Positions 1 through 12,200 of a stretch of DNA of 64,000 bases are shown piece after piece. Position numbers and translations under genes: made by a program. The notes beneath the pieces are model-generated. The model saw nothing but the letters and a program-made list of their open reading frames with translations. It did no database searches and was not told the origin of the DNA. This DNA is from Trebouxia sp. TZW2008 (taxonomy: Eukaryota; Chlorophyta; Trebouxiophyceae; Trebouxiales; Trebouxiaceae): positions 124,001 through 188,000 of the forward strand of contig BDIU01000005.1 of NCBI GenBank assembly GCA_002118135.1, written 5' to 3'. How positions within the stretch are numbered: the stretch's first letter is position 1; each line of letters opens with the position of its first letter.

Positions 1-332
1 ATGACGCTTCCCCCTGATCTTGTCCAGCAGTGACAAAGGGGGCTTCTCCTCAACTACAGGCACTTCAGCCTGCCAGCAGCAAACTCATTTTACTTACTGG
101 ACAGACGCACATGATGTCAGTAGCTACTGGTTTGGCGTCAGGGCTCAACCGGTGTCATGAGGGAGTGTCGTGAACTTGCACAGTAAATGGCAATGGAAAT
201 GCTTTCTTATGCTGAAAAGCAGCATGCCTTTCCTATTTTCCGTAATATTCAAGGATATGTGTGTGTATGCTGCATGCAAGGTCATGTGGTTGGGCACAAC
301 TGTAGAAGCAGTAGTGATCAGATGACACTTCG

Positions 333-515
333 TGTATGCACCACACATGCATGGCATGTACACATCGTACAGGGCAGCCTGCATGTCAGGTAGCTGCTTC
401 ACGTATTGCACAACAGGATTTCAATGCTGCATTGCGTATGCACATCACATAGGGCAGCATGCAAGGTGAGTAGCTGCTGCACCTCTTGCACAATGGGGTT
501 CCAATGCTGCATGAC
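333..515. repeat. Two diverged tandem copies spanning an exon end
   Basis: About 333-430 and 437-513 are related: both hold a TATGCAC-rich start, GGGCAGC, TAGCTGCT, TTGCACAA and CAATGCTGCAT in the same order. The right copy lies at the downstream end of the candidate minus-strand exon at 483-618; the left copy repeats that end in the following intron. This is the exon-junction duplication pattern seen in other genes here. Confidence 0.55.
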
Positions 516-618
516 AGAGCTGAGGTTGCTGGAGGTCCTCAGGGCTGGATCAGCCAAGTTGAGTGTTGCACTGCCGCCATGCAGCCTCTCCAGCCTAACC
601 AGATTTGGCTCCTCAGTC
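483..618 (-). CDS. Candidate internal exon of an unknown gene
   Basis: On the minus strand an acceptor CTGCAG at 619-624 is followed by an open stretch of 45 codons with a normal protein composition, including PNLVRLERLHGG, LADPALRTSSNLSS and MQHWNPIVQE, and ends at a possible donor GAG|GTGCAG. It may be a downstream exon of the gene that starts at 3669, but I could not trace the exons between them. No family is recognised. Coding status rests only on the open frame, composition and splice consensus. Confidence 0.35.
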
Positions 619-2052
619 CTGCAGCATGATGATAGTGATCATGACAGAATGCCAATATGCAACACACCTGGCGTATGTGCTAAGCAGTCCAGCGCATGCC
701 CTGCATATGCGTGGCCCAAGTCCTGCAGAATGCAACTTTGAAAGCTATGCCCTCGGAGCTTTCAATGCTCAGACGCGTTCTAAAACCCCTTTGAGGGGCG
801 TGCCAGAAGATCCATCTACGGTTAAGCGTCTGCACTGCAGTGTAGAATCATGCTTCTGAGTGCCTTTGGATTCAGCTGGCGCCCAATGGAGTGTAGGAAA
901 GCATTGAGTCTGAGGAGAAAAACGACTGCATCCTGATGGATATTAGCGTGCGTGCAGGACATGTTGCTTGTGCCTGCAAGCTAAGTGCTGAAGGCTCTGC
1001 TTGCTGTCGCTGCCGTCTGCAGGATCAGGCAATTAGCTGACAGCGACATGTGCTGCTGAATCCTGTGTGATTGAGGCATGTGGCCAGCTCTGCATTGAGC
1101 CTCGGGGGTTGATCTGCTAAGCGTTTGAGCGATTGCTGATTGGCTTGCCCTCATGGCACCAACAGATGCAGGGTTGCATTTGTGCTCCAGGATGGTGGTG
1201 TACATGTATCTGCTGACTGTTGTTGCATGACGCTGCCTGACCTCCCAATGATACAGATCCTTATCAACGCTGCTGCTGCTGCTGCCGCTGCTGCTGCTGA
1301 CTGGGCTGAAGTGTTGCTGTTGCAGAGTTTATTTTGAGCTCTGCTTGTAGTGCTGGTTATTGGCAGGACCAGCTTCTTGCTTTGAAAGCTGTGCAAAGTT
1401 CAGAGCATGCAGATTTGGCAAGATGGCTCCTGGTACGTGCCTTTCAGCATGCAAGAACCTTGCTTCCCGCCGTCTTGTGCTTGTCGCCTCTGTCAAGCAG
1501 CAGTGACTGGAATCCTATGCAGCAACTGCACAGGGCACCATCCTATTGATGGCTGTCATTATGCTGCTGCTTCTGAAGCTGATGACCTTTTAGCCCAGTC
1601 CAACTCAAACCACAGAGAGCTGATCGCAGTCTACATTAAGTTGTCACGACCAGGGGTGGAGTTCAAAGTGGCATCTGCTAGTATACCAGCCTGCATTGCT
1701 GGCGTGCAGCTGCGTGACTGCTGAGTGGGATGCAAGCGCTGACAAACGTCGAACGGTGATATGTCTGGTCAATGCAACTGTGGCTTTCATGTACACATTG
1801 TGTGCTCAAGCATTGACATTTAGTTTCATCAGTCAACAGTGTAGTGGCTCAACACCTACATCGTGTCTACAAATCAAGCTCAAGCCGCTGTCAGCAAAGC
1901 CTAGATGCGCAAGAGCTGGTCATGGCAATAGACATGTGGCCACGCAAATATGCAAGGAGGCAAAGCATCAAGCAGCACACAATGTGTTACAAGCTTTTGT
2001 GGCTTGGGAAGGCTGTAAGGGCTTACACAGGCCATGCAGGGGTCGCCAGGAC
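619..2052. other. Unassigned region, probably introns or 3' part of the gene starting at 3669
   Basis: No chain of exons could be supported here. Open frames exist on both strands but have poor composition or lack splice context. The region holds a GCT microsatellite at about 1268-1300. It may contain further exons of the minus-strand gene starting at 3669. Confidence 0.4.
1268..1300. repeat. GCT/GCC trinucleotide microsatellite
   Basis: Ten or so GCT units with one GCC interruption. It would encode polyalanine on either strand in one frame, but no supported exon covers it. Confidence 0.85.
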
Positions 2053-3669
2053 CTGCAACACGTTGCTGGGCTTGCGCAAAGCATTGGGCAGCACCACTGG
2101 TGACATCGGAGTCTCAGCATGCCCTTCCTTGGTCTCCACTGAGAAGGGCATTCCCAGCTGCCAGCCCTCGCCCCTAGGGGTGTCCAGCTGAGGCACCCCA
2201 GAATCTGTTCGGCAAACAGCCTCTACCTCAACTTGTATGTCCAACGCCGCTCCATGCCAAAACTTCGTGATTTGAAGCATGGGTTGTGCATCATGATGGT
2301 CAAGCTTTTTGGTGTCACGCTGCTGCTTGACTGCGTAGGGGATGCAGGCTTGCGGACATGGTATGTGGTCAAGCAGTGCTTCTGCACGCACTCCAGTACA
2401 ACAGCAGCTGGCATGCACGACTTGTATGAAGCCATGCTGCAGGACTGCTGCAATGCAAGCAACACATTTGTGAGCAGCTGACATATGTTGCGAGACATTT
2501 GATGCTTATATGTCACCTGGCATCATGGTGCGCGCTTCCCACTCCTCATCATCACTGGTGATCAGATTAAGCCTGGCTGGCACAGATTTTGCACCAAGGG
2601 TCGCCAAGTCTGCAGAGACAGATATGTTTCTTCGGTGCATAATCTTACATTGCTTGTCCAGATGTACATATTGTCAAGATCTGACTGAGAAAGTGGCATG
2701 ACTTGAGGATGACCAACAAAAGTAGCAAAGCTTTGCAACCTCATGATGCATGCAATCTGAAGCGAATACATGCCTTGACAGCAGCGCCAGACACAATTGC
2801 GCACGGAGCAACAAAAGCTGTCTACGATTCATGAAGCAGGCATACGGCCTCAGATTTGACTGCATGAGTTGACAAGCAAACACTCTGTGAAACTGCCTGG
2901 TGTAAGCAGGCCTGAAGTACTGCAGAGTAAGTCTAGCTTGTGCAGAGTTGCAGCTGTCACCTTTAGCAGTCTCCCCAGAGTGTCTCCTCTTTGTCAGTGT
3001 GGGAGCAGACGGAGGTCTGTTCTTGACCAATAGCCCCATCTTATTGACAGCACCAACAGCTTTGACTGCCCCTTTCCATTTGCTCATGGCCAGACGTTGC
3101 TGCAGAATGGTATCAACGCTTGGCACCTCAATAGTAGCCTCCTGATAGCCTTCCTGTGAAGCTCTGTGCCGCCGCTCTCGCACCACTTCCTTCTCAGCTG
3201 TCTTCTCCTGTGCTCTGTTGACGTCCCACAACCCCAAAATGGATTCTGCTGTCGATTCCCGGTTGTCATCATTGACAGTGACGCCTGACACAGCTGTTCC
3301 AGCAGAGCTTGCAACTGATGTGGCGGCAGATACTGGCCGTGATACGCCAGCAGAACTTGCATCGCCGTCCGAAGTGAATGATTGTCTGGAAGGACGGTGC
3401 CTTTTTGAGCCTTTGCTACTGGTGCTTCTGAATGCACGCCTGCTGGCTGGAATCTCAGGGCCATCTTGCCCCTGTGGACGTGTTGATGATCCAGAGTGTC
3501 TGCCTTGTCTGGGAGGTGCTGCAAGTGGCACAGCAGAGGGCTTCTCAGCAGATCTTGCTGCTGAAGATTCCCCACTGGCTGGCCTGCTTTTGAGCGGGAC
3601 TTTGTAGGCTCCAAAGTTCTGAGCAGTCTTCTTGAGAGCTGGTTTTGGCTTTGCCTTAGGCTGCTGCAT
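2053..3669 (-). CDS. Unknown basic, serine-rich protein (5' part of gene)
   Basis: Three exons can be joined: about 3669-2961, 2609-2517 and 2231-2053; the last acceptor is uncertain. ATG 3669 begins MQQPKAKPKPALKK. The first 150 residues are rich in Ser, Ala, Arg and Pro and look disordered and basic. A more ordered segment follows, with ESILGLWDVNRAQEK, IEVPSVDTILQQRL and MSKWKGAVKAVGAVNKMG. Exon 2 gives LNLITSDDEEWEAR, an acidic stretch. The donor closing exon 3 is TTGCAG|GTCCTG, so the gene continues downstream and is incomplete here. No domain is recognised; nuclear or cytoskeletal roles are possible, but nothing in the sequence decides. It is transcribed divergently from the PfkB kinase gene. 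Confidence 0.6.
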
Positions 3670-4670
3670 GTTGCTACAGCAGAGCCTGCAGAGCAGCAAG
3701 CAGAGCATCAAGCGCCTTGCAGGTGCAAGCCTGTAGTAGCTTGCCAGACCCTAGCAGAAGTCTGCTTGGGAATAGCGCCAGATGTCAATGCAACATGCAG
3801 GCAATAAAGGCATGAGCAGACTGGCCTATGGATCCACACACAACATCAGTAAAGGTAAGGTTGGCAGTGGTCAAGACATCAGCTGCCACGAGGTGATGGT
3901 GCTGCTGCGTCACAGCAGCAAGGGCGTGGATCGACACAAATCTCCCTGGTTCTGCAACATACCATGAAGCTGAAGCTACACGTCATTCCAGCCCAAACTC
4001 AAAGCGGACTCCCGCTGTACAGAGCCACTCGGCATTGCTGCAAGTAGTGATGCTGCGTCTAGAGCAGCACTACATGCTCAAGGGGCGTGCTACACCATTT
4101 TGCATCACGATAGGCGACATCGCGCGCCTCCGCAGCAGGCACACGGTCTCAATGCGCATTAGGCACCTTTGACCTCTATTGTGTGAAACGAAATGACTAC
4201 TTTTACGAGATGACAGGAATCTGCAGTCAGATAGGTGCAACACTTTTGATACATAGTACTTTGCAGGATCAAGGTTGTCAAATACAAATCGCTCCTGCGG
4301 CAGTGCATAAGCATCCAATCTCATCAATAATCTTGAATAACGTCAAATTGTCCGCCGAGCCAGATTGCAATAACAAACAATGACTGAGCTCTGCAGCTCT
4401 ATGACATTGGAAAGAGCAAGTGCAGCTCAGTCCCGAACAGGAGATTGCAGCGATCCTGTGGCCCTAGACAGACCAGAAATCGGGCACCGGGCTGGACCTC
4501 AATGGTTCGGCTTGATGGCCAGCTGATGGCTTTCAACTGTTACGCATTGTTACATTGCCTTACGCCTCGTCAAGCTCCACGTGCCGCCGTTGATCGCAGC
4601 TCTGTGAGCCAGCTGCTGCTGCTCTCCCTGACGCTCAGCGGCATGATGGCCGGATAGATTTTGTTGTAAC
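3670..4670. other. Divergent intergenic region
   Basis: It separates the minus-strand gene starting at 3669 from the PfkB gene starting at 4671, so both promoters should lie here. I see no clear TATA box or other assignable motif, and no supported exon. Confidence 0.5.
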
Positions 4671-6965
4671 ATGACGACCCTGATGTCACTGCCTGCCTGT
4701 CCGTCGTGCAGCCAGGCATTCTTACGAAGCGCTTCAAGCCGCGCGCTACAGGGATGCCTTAGGTTGCAGCTACCACAACCCTTCGTCGAGCGACAGAACT
4801 CTAGCATAGGCACTAGACAGCATCATTCAGCGCCGAACAAACGCTTAAAAAGCTCACACAGAGCTAGATGCGCCGCAGCTTACGAGGCAGGCAAGGCAAA
4901 CAGCCTACAGCCACTCAACACACTAGAAGAGCTCAGCACACCAACTTGGGATGTTGTTGGTCTTGGTCAGCCTATGGTTGACTTTTCTGCGTCGGTTCCA
5001 GACGACTTGCTGGTCAGACTGGGCATTGCAAAAGGTAGCAGAAGGTAGGGCAACTCAGCTGAAACTTCGCCTTAGTACCACTTGCAGACGACTCATCATA
5101 TGCTTGTGCCGCAGGGTCATATCTGCGCCGCAGCGTGCTGAGGTGCTACAAGCCCTAGAATCAACTCCCTATCAGGTGCACCCTCAGCCTCCTGTCAAGC
5201 AGAGCTCAAACAAGAGCGTTCTGTATTGGCCCCTTGGTATAAGACCGGCTGTGCGCACAAATTCACCCTGGTACTTGCAGGTATCGCTAGGGGGCTCTCT
5301 GTCAAACACATTGATAGGACTGTCAAGATTGGGACACGCAGATCACAGCCTGAGAGGCAGTGGTGGCTTGCAAGTGGGCCTAGCTGGTGCTGTGGGGAGT
5401 GACACTTTGGGCAGCTTCTTTGCTGCCCAGGCTGCAAAGGCAGGAGTGTCCATTCTAGCTGATACTCTGGCTGACAGTTGCACAGGTATGCAGTGTGGGT
5501 GTCCTGCAGCGTCATGAGATGTTCAGTTATGCTTCCATAGCAGCAATCCTGGGGTGTCTTGATTGGCAGAGGAACTTGTTATGATGCCTGATGATTTAGA
5601 CTTTTCTTTTGTTTTCTGTCAGTTATGTCTGCTGTATGGCTGCGCTATGATCAATAAGAGCAGACACAGCTATGCAAGCCATCTTGCTTCTTCCTCTGTC
5701 AAGCCTGAAGCGTGCTGAACTAAGCTTGTCTATCACTGTCTCTGATGGCACAGCCACATGATCAAGTGCAGTACACATATATAAGCAAGTGTGGTTATGG
5801 ATATGCATTCTCAAGTACTTCATGCTGCAACAGGCACAGCCATTGTACTCACAACGCCTGATGCCAACAGAACCTTCCTGTCTTACCTTGGCGAGAAGCA
5901 TGCAATACAGCTGTCAGCGGCTGCAAAGCAGGCCATCAGCTCATCACGCATGCTGGTCATAGAGGGATACATGTGGGAAGTAGACAATGCCTTAGAGACC
6001 CTATCAGCATCAGCGCACTTTGCTAGGGAGCATGATGCTATGGTGGTTTTGACAGCTGGAGATGCAGGCGTAGTGCAGCGACACACGTCAGACTTCTGGC
6101 AGTTGATACACGAAGGTGTTGACATCTTCTTCTGCAACAGGTAAGCTACTAAAGCAAAGATCTCTTCAACGTTCACTTTCAGCTTAGCACAAAATCAAAT
6201 GAGAGGTATTCAATGGCTATTGTACATATCTAGCTGGGCCTGCTGAGCCTGTCTAGCATGCCTGTCCAGCGATTGAAATGCAGCTGGTTGTCACGTTGTT
6301 GACATTGTGAGAGTTCAGGGCTGTGGTGAGATGTCCAGCTTGTGAGTGAGCACTACAGTTCAAAATGCTTGTGGCATGTGCCTACCATAGCTGGCACAGG
6401 GTGATGAAAACCTACACTGCAAACATGCTAATCAGGAGCTGCTGCTGAGCACAAAGCACTAGTGGAATCACCAGGTGCTTCAGTATCACAAGACTTAGTC
6501 AGAGTATTGCTCATGTTGTGTCATTGCATCCGCAGGTCTGAGGCAGCGGCATTGTTAGGCAGGAGCAAGTGTACAGCAGAGGAAGCTGCCCTGGCGCTAG
6601 GGCCTCACTGCAAGGTCGTACTTGTCACAGACGGTGTACACGGCTCATACATCAGCGCTCTGGGTCAGTTGTATCAGATCCCTCCCTGCTGGACGTCAAC
6701 CACCCCTGTAGACACCTGTGGGGCAGGGGATGGGTATGCTGCAGGAGCCTTGTACGGCTTCTTGTGTGGTTTTGACCTCATGAATGTGGGGCGTGCTGGT
6801 GCACGAGTTGCCTCTGCTGTCATTCTGAGACAAGGAGCTACAACAACAGATGAAGAGGCTTTACAGCTGGTGCAAGGCATGCCAGATTCAACAGCGGCGC
6901 CTCACACTCCTCTTCTCACTAAGAAGGATGAGGCTTTGATGCAAAAGCGGATTCAGTGCTTGTGA
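4671..6965 (+). CDS. PfkB-family kinase, adenosine kinase-like, probably plastid-targeted
   Basis: Five exons close in phase to 458 residues: 4671-5044, 5115-5175, 5281-5485, 5834-6140 and 6536-6965. The N-terminal ~75 residues are rich in Ser, Ala, Arg and Gln and end near RARCAAAY, which looks like a plastid transit peptide. The ribokinase fold follows: WDVVGLGQPMVDF, then the PfkB signature-1 region LGGSLSNTLIGLSRLG, a lid and substrate region with TTPDANRTFLSYLG as in adenosine kinase-like members, and signature 2 TPVDTCGAGDGYAAGAL with the catalytic Asp of the GAGD anion hole. The family transfers phosphate from ATP to a sugar or nucleoside hydroxyl. The substrate cannot be named from sequence alone. 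The alternative donor at 5034 would put stops into the next exon, so 5044 was chosen. Confidence 0.9.
6221..6262. repeat. Dispersed repeat family A, short copy
   Basis: It shares the core TAGCTGGGCCTGCTGAGCC followed by TGTCTAGCATGC with copies at about 10588, 54270 and 57490. It lies in intron 4 of the PfkB gene. Confidence 0.65.
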
Positions 6966-7858
6966 CATGTGGCTTTGGTTGCCAAAGCCGTGTACATTGA
7001 TACTTTGCTGTTGGTGCAACATGCATCGAAGCATGTATGTTGGCAGGGTTGATTTTCAACAGTTGCATTGTGCGTCAGGCCTAATTTTGTTGTTCCTGCT
7101 CTAGGTGTCGGTCACACTGCAGCAGAAGGTAGCATGTGATGCATGCTCTCTGTGATACAGAATTTTTTTAGACTCTGATACAAATGAACCAGTCGATCCT
7201 GAATTACAGCGACCGTCCAATTGGGCCCAAGCTTGTTCTGTGGATTTGCAGTGTGAGTGCTGTAGCTTGCATCAGATCCGCGACTGAAAACTCACGCAGG
7301 CAGAATGTAACAACTTTGGCTGCATGTTCCCATCGTGACACATGTTCAACTTACTGCATAGCTGTATAATGTTATTATTGCAGTGCCATATATGAATCCT
7401 TGCTGAACGTGGAGGAGCAACAGAGGCTAGGGATACATCACAGGATCCAGCCAGTGCGTTCAAGCACGCAGTCTGCCATTCGTAGCAGTCTGGCCTCCAC
7501 CTGAGACAGCTCCATTGCTGTGGTCATATGCAGTTTCGTGAATGTGCACACAGCTATGAGTCTGACACATCTACTGCGACAGTTGATGCCCACAACCTTT
7601 GCTTGGCATGTTGCTTGGCGATGGTCCTCCATGCCCTAGTGGGCAGCTGCAAGCAAATGCAGGCAGCGCTGCAGCCATGATGTCAATCTAGGCCAATCGA
7701 ATGCCTGCATTGTCCTCTGGATCTCAAGCATCTGCCCCTTGCACCAAGTTGGGTTCAATACCTGCTCAACACCTTCATCCTTACTGGCAGCCAGGATGTA
7801 TTGCTCTGCCATAGCACATGGTGACCAGCTGGAAAAGAGACGAGGGCTGGTCATTGCT
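6966..7858. other. Convergent intergenic region
   Basis: It lies between the 3' ends of the PfkB gene (+) and the thiamin pyrophosphokinase gene (-). It should hold both 3' untranslated regions. No coding exon or RNA gene could be supported. Confidence 0.6.
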
Positions 7859-8899
7859 CTAGGTCAGCGTCTCTGTGATCCAAATGACATCTGCGTCTGT
7901 CTCAACGAGCACTGTGTCATCTGTGATGCGATTTGACGTGCTGATCATGCCAATAATCTCTGATAGGGTTTTGTCTGCAGCAGAAAGGTGGCAATGGCAA
8001 GGTGTGTCTATGCAGGTTCACGCATCAAATGGCTACATACAATGTGCTGCAGCAGCTGCGCATCTTAGACAGTGCATGTTGCTGCAACATGTGACCAGGG
8101 GAAACGTCTACAGTCATGCTGCAACATACCTAGGTTCCACTTCAGGCCTTGAGTTGTCATTGTTGCTGGACCATTGAGAGGCACCAAACCACAGGTGGGC
8201 CCTTCAAATCCTTTGGCAGGCTTGATGACATGTTTGCCTGGTGACAACAGTTGTGCCATGCTGCCATCACCCCACAGGGTCAGGTTCAGATGTGGCCATT
8301 TATGTAGCGTGCTTAGGGCACTGAAAGTGTGGTCCAGTCTGCCACCGAGGCCACCTGAAAGCTGATTGCATGTGAGGTTTCTTCGCAGGTGAAAAAAATT
8401 GAGCTGAGTAGGCTGACCTGCAGCTATGATCTTGCTGTCTGCAAGCTGTTCAGGGCTGAGCTCATGTTTCAGCTCATTGAGGCACTTCTGCAAGTCAGTC
8501 GTGTCCTGATCATGTGACAGATCTACCACTCTGGTGCCCAGGGATTGGTAAAAGTCCTTGACATCAGAGCTGATAGAGTCAAGATCACCAGCAATGACTG
8601 CTGGTTTGGACAGTTTGCGAGCATCTGAGGCTGACAAATGCTGAGAGAAGCCTGGTGCAGCATCGTACAGCCGATTTGCTCCACCGTCAGCGCAGATGCA
8701 CAAGTCCGCTGCGACACAGCGGACGAAGTGATGCAGAGTTTCATACAACATGTGAGGTGAAACAACGTCAGGCTGAAGTACCTTTTCGGAGCAGTTGATT
8801 GACTTGTGTTGGAAGGGTGTAGTTCAAAATAAGAGCGATCAGCTTCCCTGTGGGTGCTGGTCTCGCAAACAGGACATCACTGGCACTTTGACTCGACAT
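7859..8899 (-). CDS. TPK: Thiamin pyrophosphokinase
   Basis: Four exons close in phase to 249 residues: 8899-8782, 8708-8418, 8354-8130 and 7974-7859. The enzyme transfers pyrophosphate from ATP to thiamin to make thiamin diphosphate. Family motifs appear in order: LILNYTLP, CADGGANRLYD, VIAGDLDSISSDV, DQDTTDLQKCL (catalytic acidic residues), then GGLGGRLDHTFSAL, and the C-terminal thiamin-binding part TTQGLKWNL and ISTSNRITDDTV. Length matches the eukaryotic family. The start is uncertain: an in-frame ATG near 9034 would add a stretch ending LYTKRGTAARLRVACM, which could be a mitochondrial or plastid presequence; the plain cytosolic form starts at 8899. Glyoxalase II lies 335 bp upstream on the same strand. 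Confidence 0.93.
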
Positions 8900-9234
8900 G
8901 CAGGCAACTCGCAGCCTGGCAGCAGTCCCACGTTTTGTATACAATAGACAACGATTGGGTGGCGTGACTTTGTGCAAGATATCAGGCAACTTCCCTGAGT
9001 GCGGCACAGATACCAGCTGCGTGTAACAGGACATGCAATGGCGAGCGGCAGCAGACTGAAGCGACTGCAGGAGGAGCACCGCAATTGTAAATTGTATGCA
9101 CATGATTCTGGATTTACAGCTCAGGGCAGCAGCCTTGATGTTTGTTCACTGCTTGAAATTGGCATTTCTCTCAATCTCACTGTTCCCCAACTGTGAGTGA
9201 CCTGCAGATCATGCCCTGCACTGTGGCACCTTGC

Positions 9235-12200
9235 CTAGAAGTTGTCTTTTGCTTTCCTGACAGCAGCAAAGGCATCTACAGTTGAAGCTCCCTCTGGAAC
9301 ACCTGCGACACAGACAAGTAATCAGCTATGTCTGCAAACAGCAACGATGGATGCACTGCCATTCTGGTTGTAATCAGATTGCAGATAGCAACCAGTTGAA
9401 TGATGCTTGCATATGCAAATGTTATGATGCATGCCAAGGTTGCTGATGACCCAGTTTGACATTGCTCATGTCCTTGGACAGCTTGACACTGACAAAGACA
9501 GAAACAAGACTGCCAGATCAGCAGCAATGCAGCTCTCGCAAAGCCTGCTCTCATGAACTTACGTAAGTTCTTGCGAATGGCTGGGTCATCTGGCCTCAGA
9601 AATGGGTTAGTGTCCAGCTCTTCTTGCAACGTACTAGGAATTGTAGCAATGCCCTGTCATCACACACAGTACAAGTACAAAATACTCAAGCGTTGCTTGA
9701 GACAGCAAAATCTTGCTTCCGCTGCCTGGGTTTGTCCCACAAGAAAGCAAGTCCTTTGCCACATGTATGGCCAAGAGCCACAGAACTGACTGAATCGTGC
9801 ACAGCAGCGCCCTGCAGACACACAACGTAGAAGCTCAAAACAGTCAGGTCGTGCCTGTAACAGCAGTGTCTTGCTTTGCCTATCTCACAGCCAAACAGAT
9901 ATTTCATCACATATTGAACAAGAAGCCACAGTCTTCACAAAGCCATGCATAGCAATGCCCTGAGATACAGAAACACTCAGTATGGGGACACTCTTGCTGC
10001 AAGGACAAAGCATCTGAGAAGCAGTCACTGCATTCTGACTGCAGTTGTACCTTTGACCAAGCACAATTTGGCGTAGGGTTATTGTCTTGGTGACCACAGC
10101 AGTCTCTTCAAGAAGAAATTGTTGTGTGGTCTTACCTGCTTGCGTAGATCATTGACCGATGATGCACGCTGCTGGAGAGCTTTGTTGTCAGGATCTACAC
10201 TCACTACAATGTCGACACTCTATACTTGTCCTACAATTGTACATTCATTGACACTAAGGTCAATTGTACACTCATTGACACCAAGGAGCTGAATCATTAC
10301 CTGCTTGCGTAGATCATTGATCAATGATGCACGCTGCTGGAGAGCCTTGTTGTCAGGATCTACGCTCAGGGCAAACTTGGCATTGCTCTGAGTATACTCA
10401 TGAGCACAGAAGACTTTTGTGCTTGGCGGCAATGGCTTCATCTTGGACAGTGACGTCCACATCTGTTGCGCATTGCCCTCAAACATGCGGCCACAGCCCA
10501 GTGCAAACAGAGTGTCACCTGCAGTTACAGCAGACCAATTCTCTAAACACCCATCATATTCAGTTTGAGCGGTCCAGGGTAGCACAAGACCAAACTGGTT
10601 GGACACAGTTGCTTGCTCCAGTATGTCCCTAGCTGGGTCTGCTGAGCCTGTCTAGCATGCGTGTTGATTGAATGAATCAAACTAATGCTTGTTTAGCTTT
10701 TTGTACAAGCAGCAGCTGGGTGGCAATTACTGCTGCCCATTAATTATTTTGCAAAACAGTGCTTGAGAGTTGAGGCTATAGATGTCTGACCCTGCAGGGC
10801 AGAAGCCTGGCAGCTGCCAGGAAGGTGAATCAGTTGTGATGTCATTTGCATGCAGCTTCTGTGCAAACCATGTGATGATGTGACGCAATGTATGTTGCAC
10901 TGAAATCCTGGCATGAATAAAGGCAAATCGCTGCTGACAATACACATGAGGTGTAGTGTAGTCTGGAGCCCTGACATACATTGGCTTAGGTCTGCGCAAG
11001 GGATTGCTTAATCTGCTGTGCATGCTGAACTTTTGAGTGCTATGCTAACTGAGTTGAGGCACCCAGTAATGAATGAAGTCACGGCATCGCATGTAGCACG
11101 TGCTTTGAGTGATGCACTGATTGGTAGCAGCAGGGCAATGAATATGCTAGATGAGTTGAGAAGTCTGTGGATTGACAAAGGCGCGGCATTGCACGAGGTG
11201 ATGATTGCAGTGCTTCATTCATTGGTGGGGGCACTACACTGCATGTGCTGCATGAGTTGAGTCATACATTGACTGATGGAGGCAGGACATTGCAGGTGCT
11301 AGCATTGCATGTGCTTGATGAGTTGAGGTGTTTGTGCTTTAATGTCTTTGTTGATGAAGGCATGGCAGTGAGCGTGATACCTGGAAACAGCGCTTGCACT
11401 TGTGGGAACCAGAGAGTGATGTGGCCTCTGGTGTGCCCAGGTGTGTCAAAGACATGCATCTCTAGATCACCAAACTGCCATGTCTCCTTGTCAGCAAGGG
11501 CAATGTCAATGCCAGGGATTCTGCCTTCATCTGCTTTTGGGCCGACAATGGTGCACTTGAACTTGCTTTTGAGCTGCTCATTGCCACCAGTGTGGTCAAA
11601 GTGGTGATGCGTGTTGAGGATATAATCAAGCTTTAGACCCCTGCATTACGGGTGCCGATGTCTGTCAGACTGCAATAATCACCTACAACCTGGTGATTAT
11701 GATGCAAAAGAAAGGAGACCCATGAATCCCGTTAAGCGTCATGACAGGAGTCTCTGTCTGTAGGGGCATCCTGGGACATGGATCATACAATACAGCACAG
11801 GCGCCCAGCTTATGCATTGGAAGGGTGTCAACGTGCGCTAGACTGCAGTGATCACCTACAACCTGGTCATTGAAGCTAAACACCCCTGCATTAGACCAGT
11901 GTCAATGTCTGTCGGACTGCAGTACACCTACACCCTGGTGGTTCTGATGATGACCATAGATCATGCTGTACAGCACAGGCGCTAGGCTTACGTCTACCGA
12001 ATGCTGTCTCATCAGGCTGGCTTGTTCAGTCAAACCGTTTGTGGCAAGGTATGCATGCAGCAATGCGCACATATGCAACAGTTGTTTCAAAAACATGCTT
12101 ACTGTTGAGTTTACATCAATGTCTGTGTATATGGACACTTGATACAAGGACATTTTGATGCAAGGACAAGGCAATTAGGAAGCAATCACAGCATTGTGGC

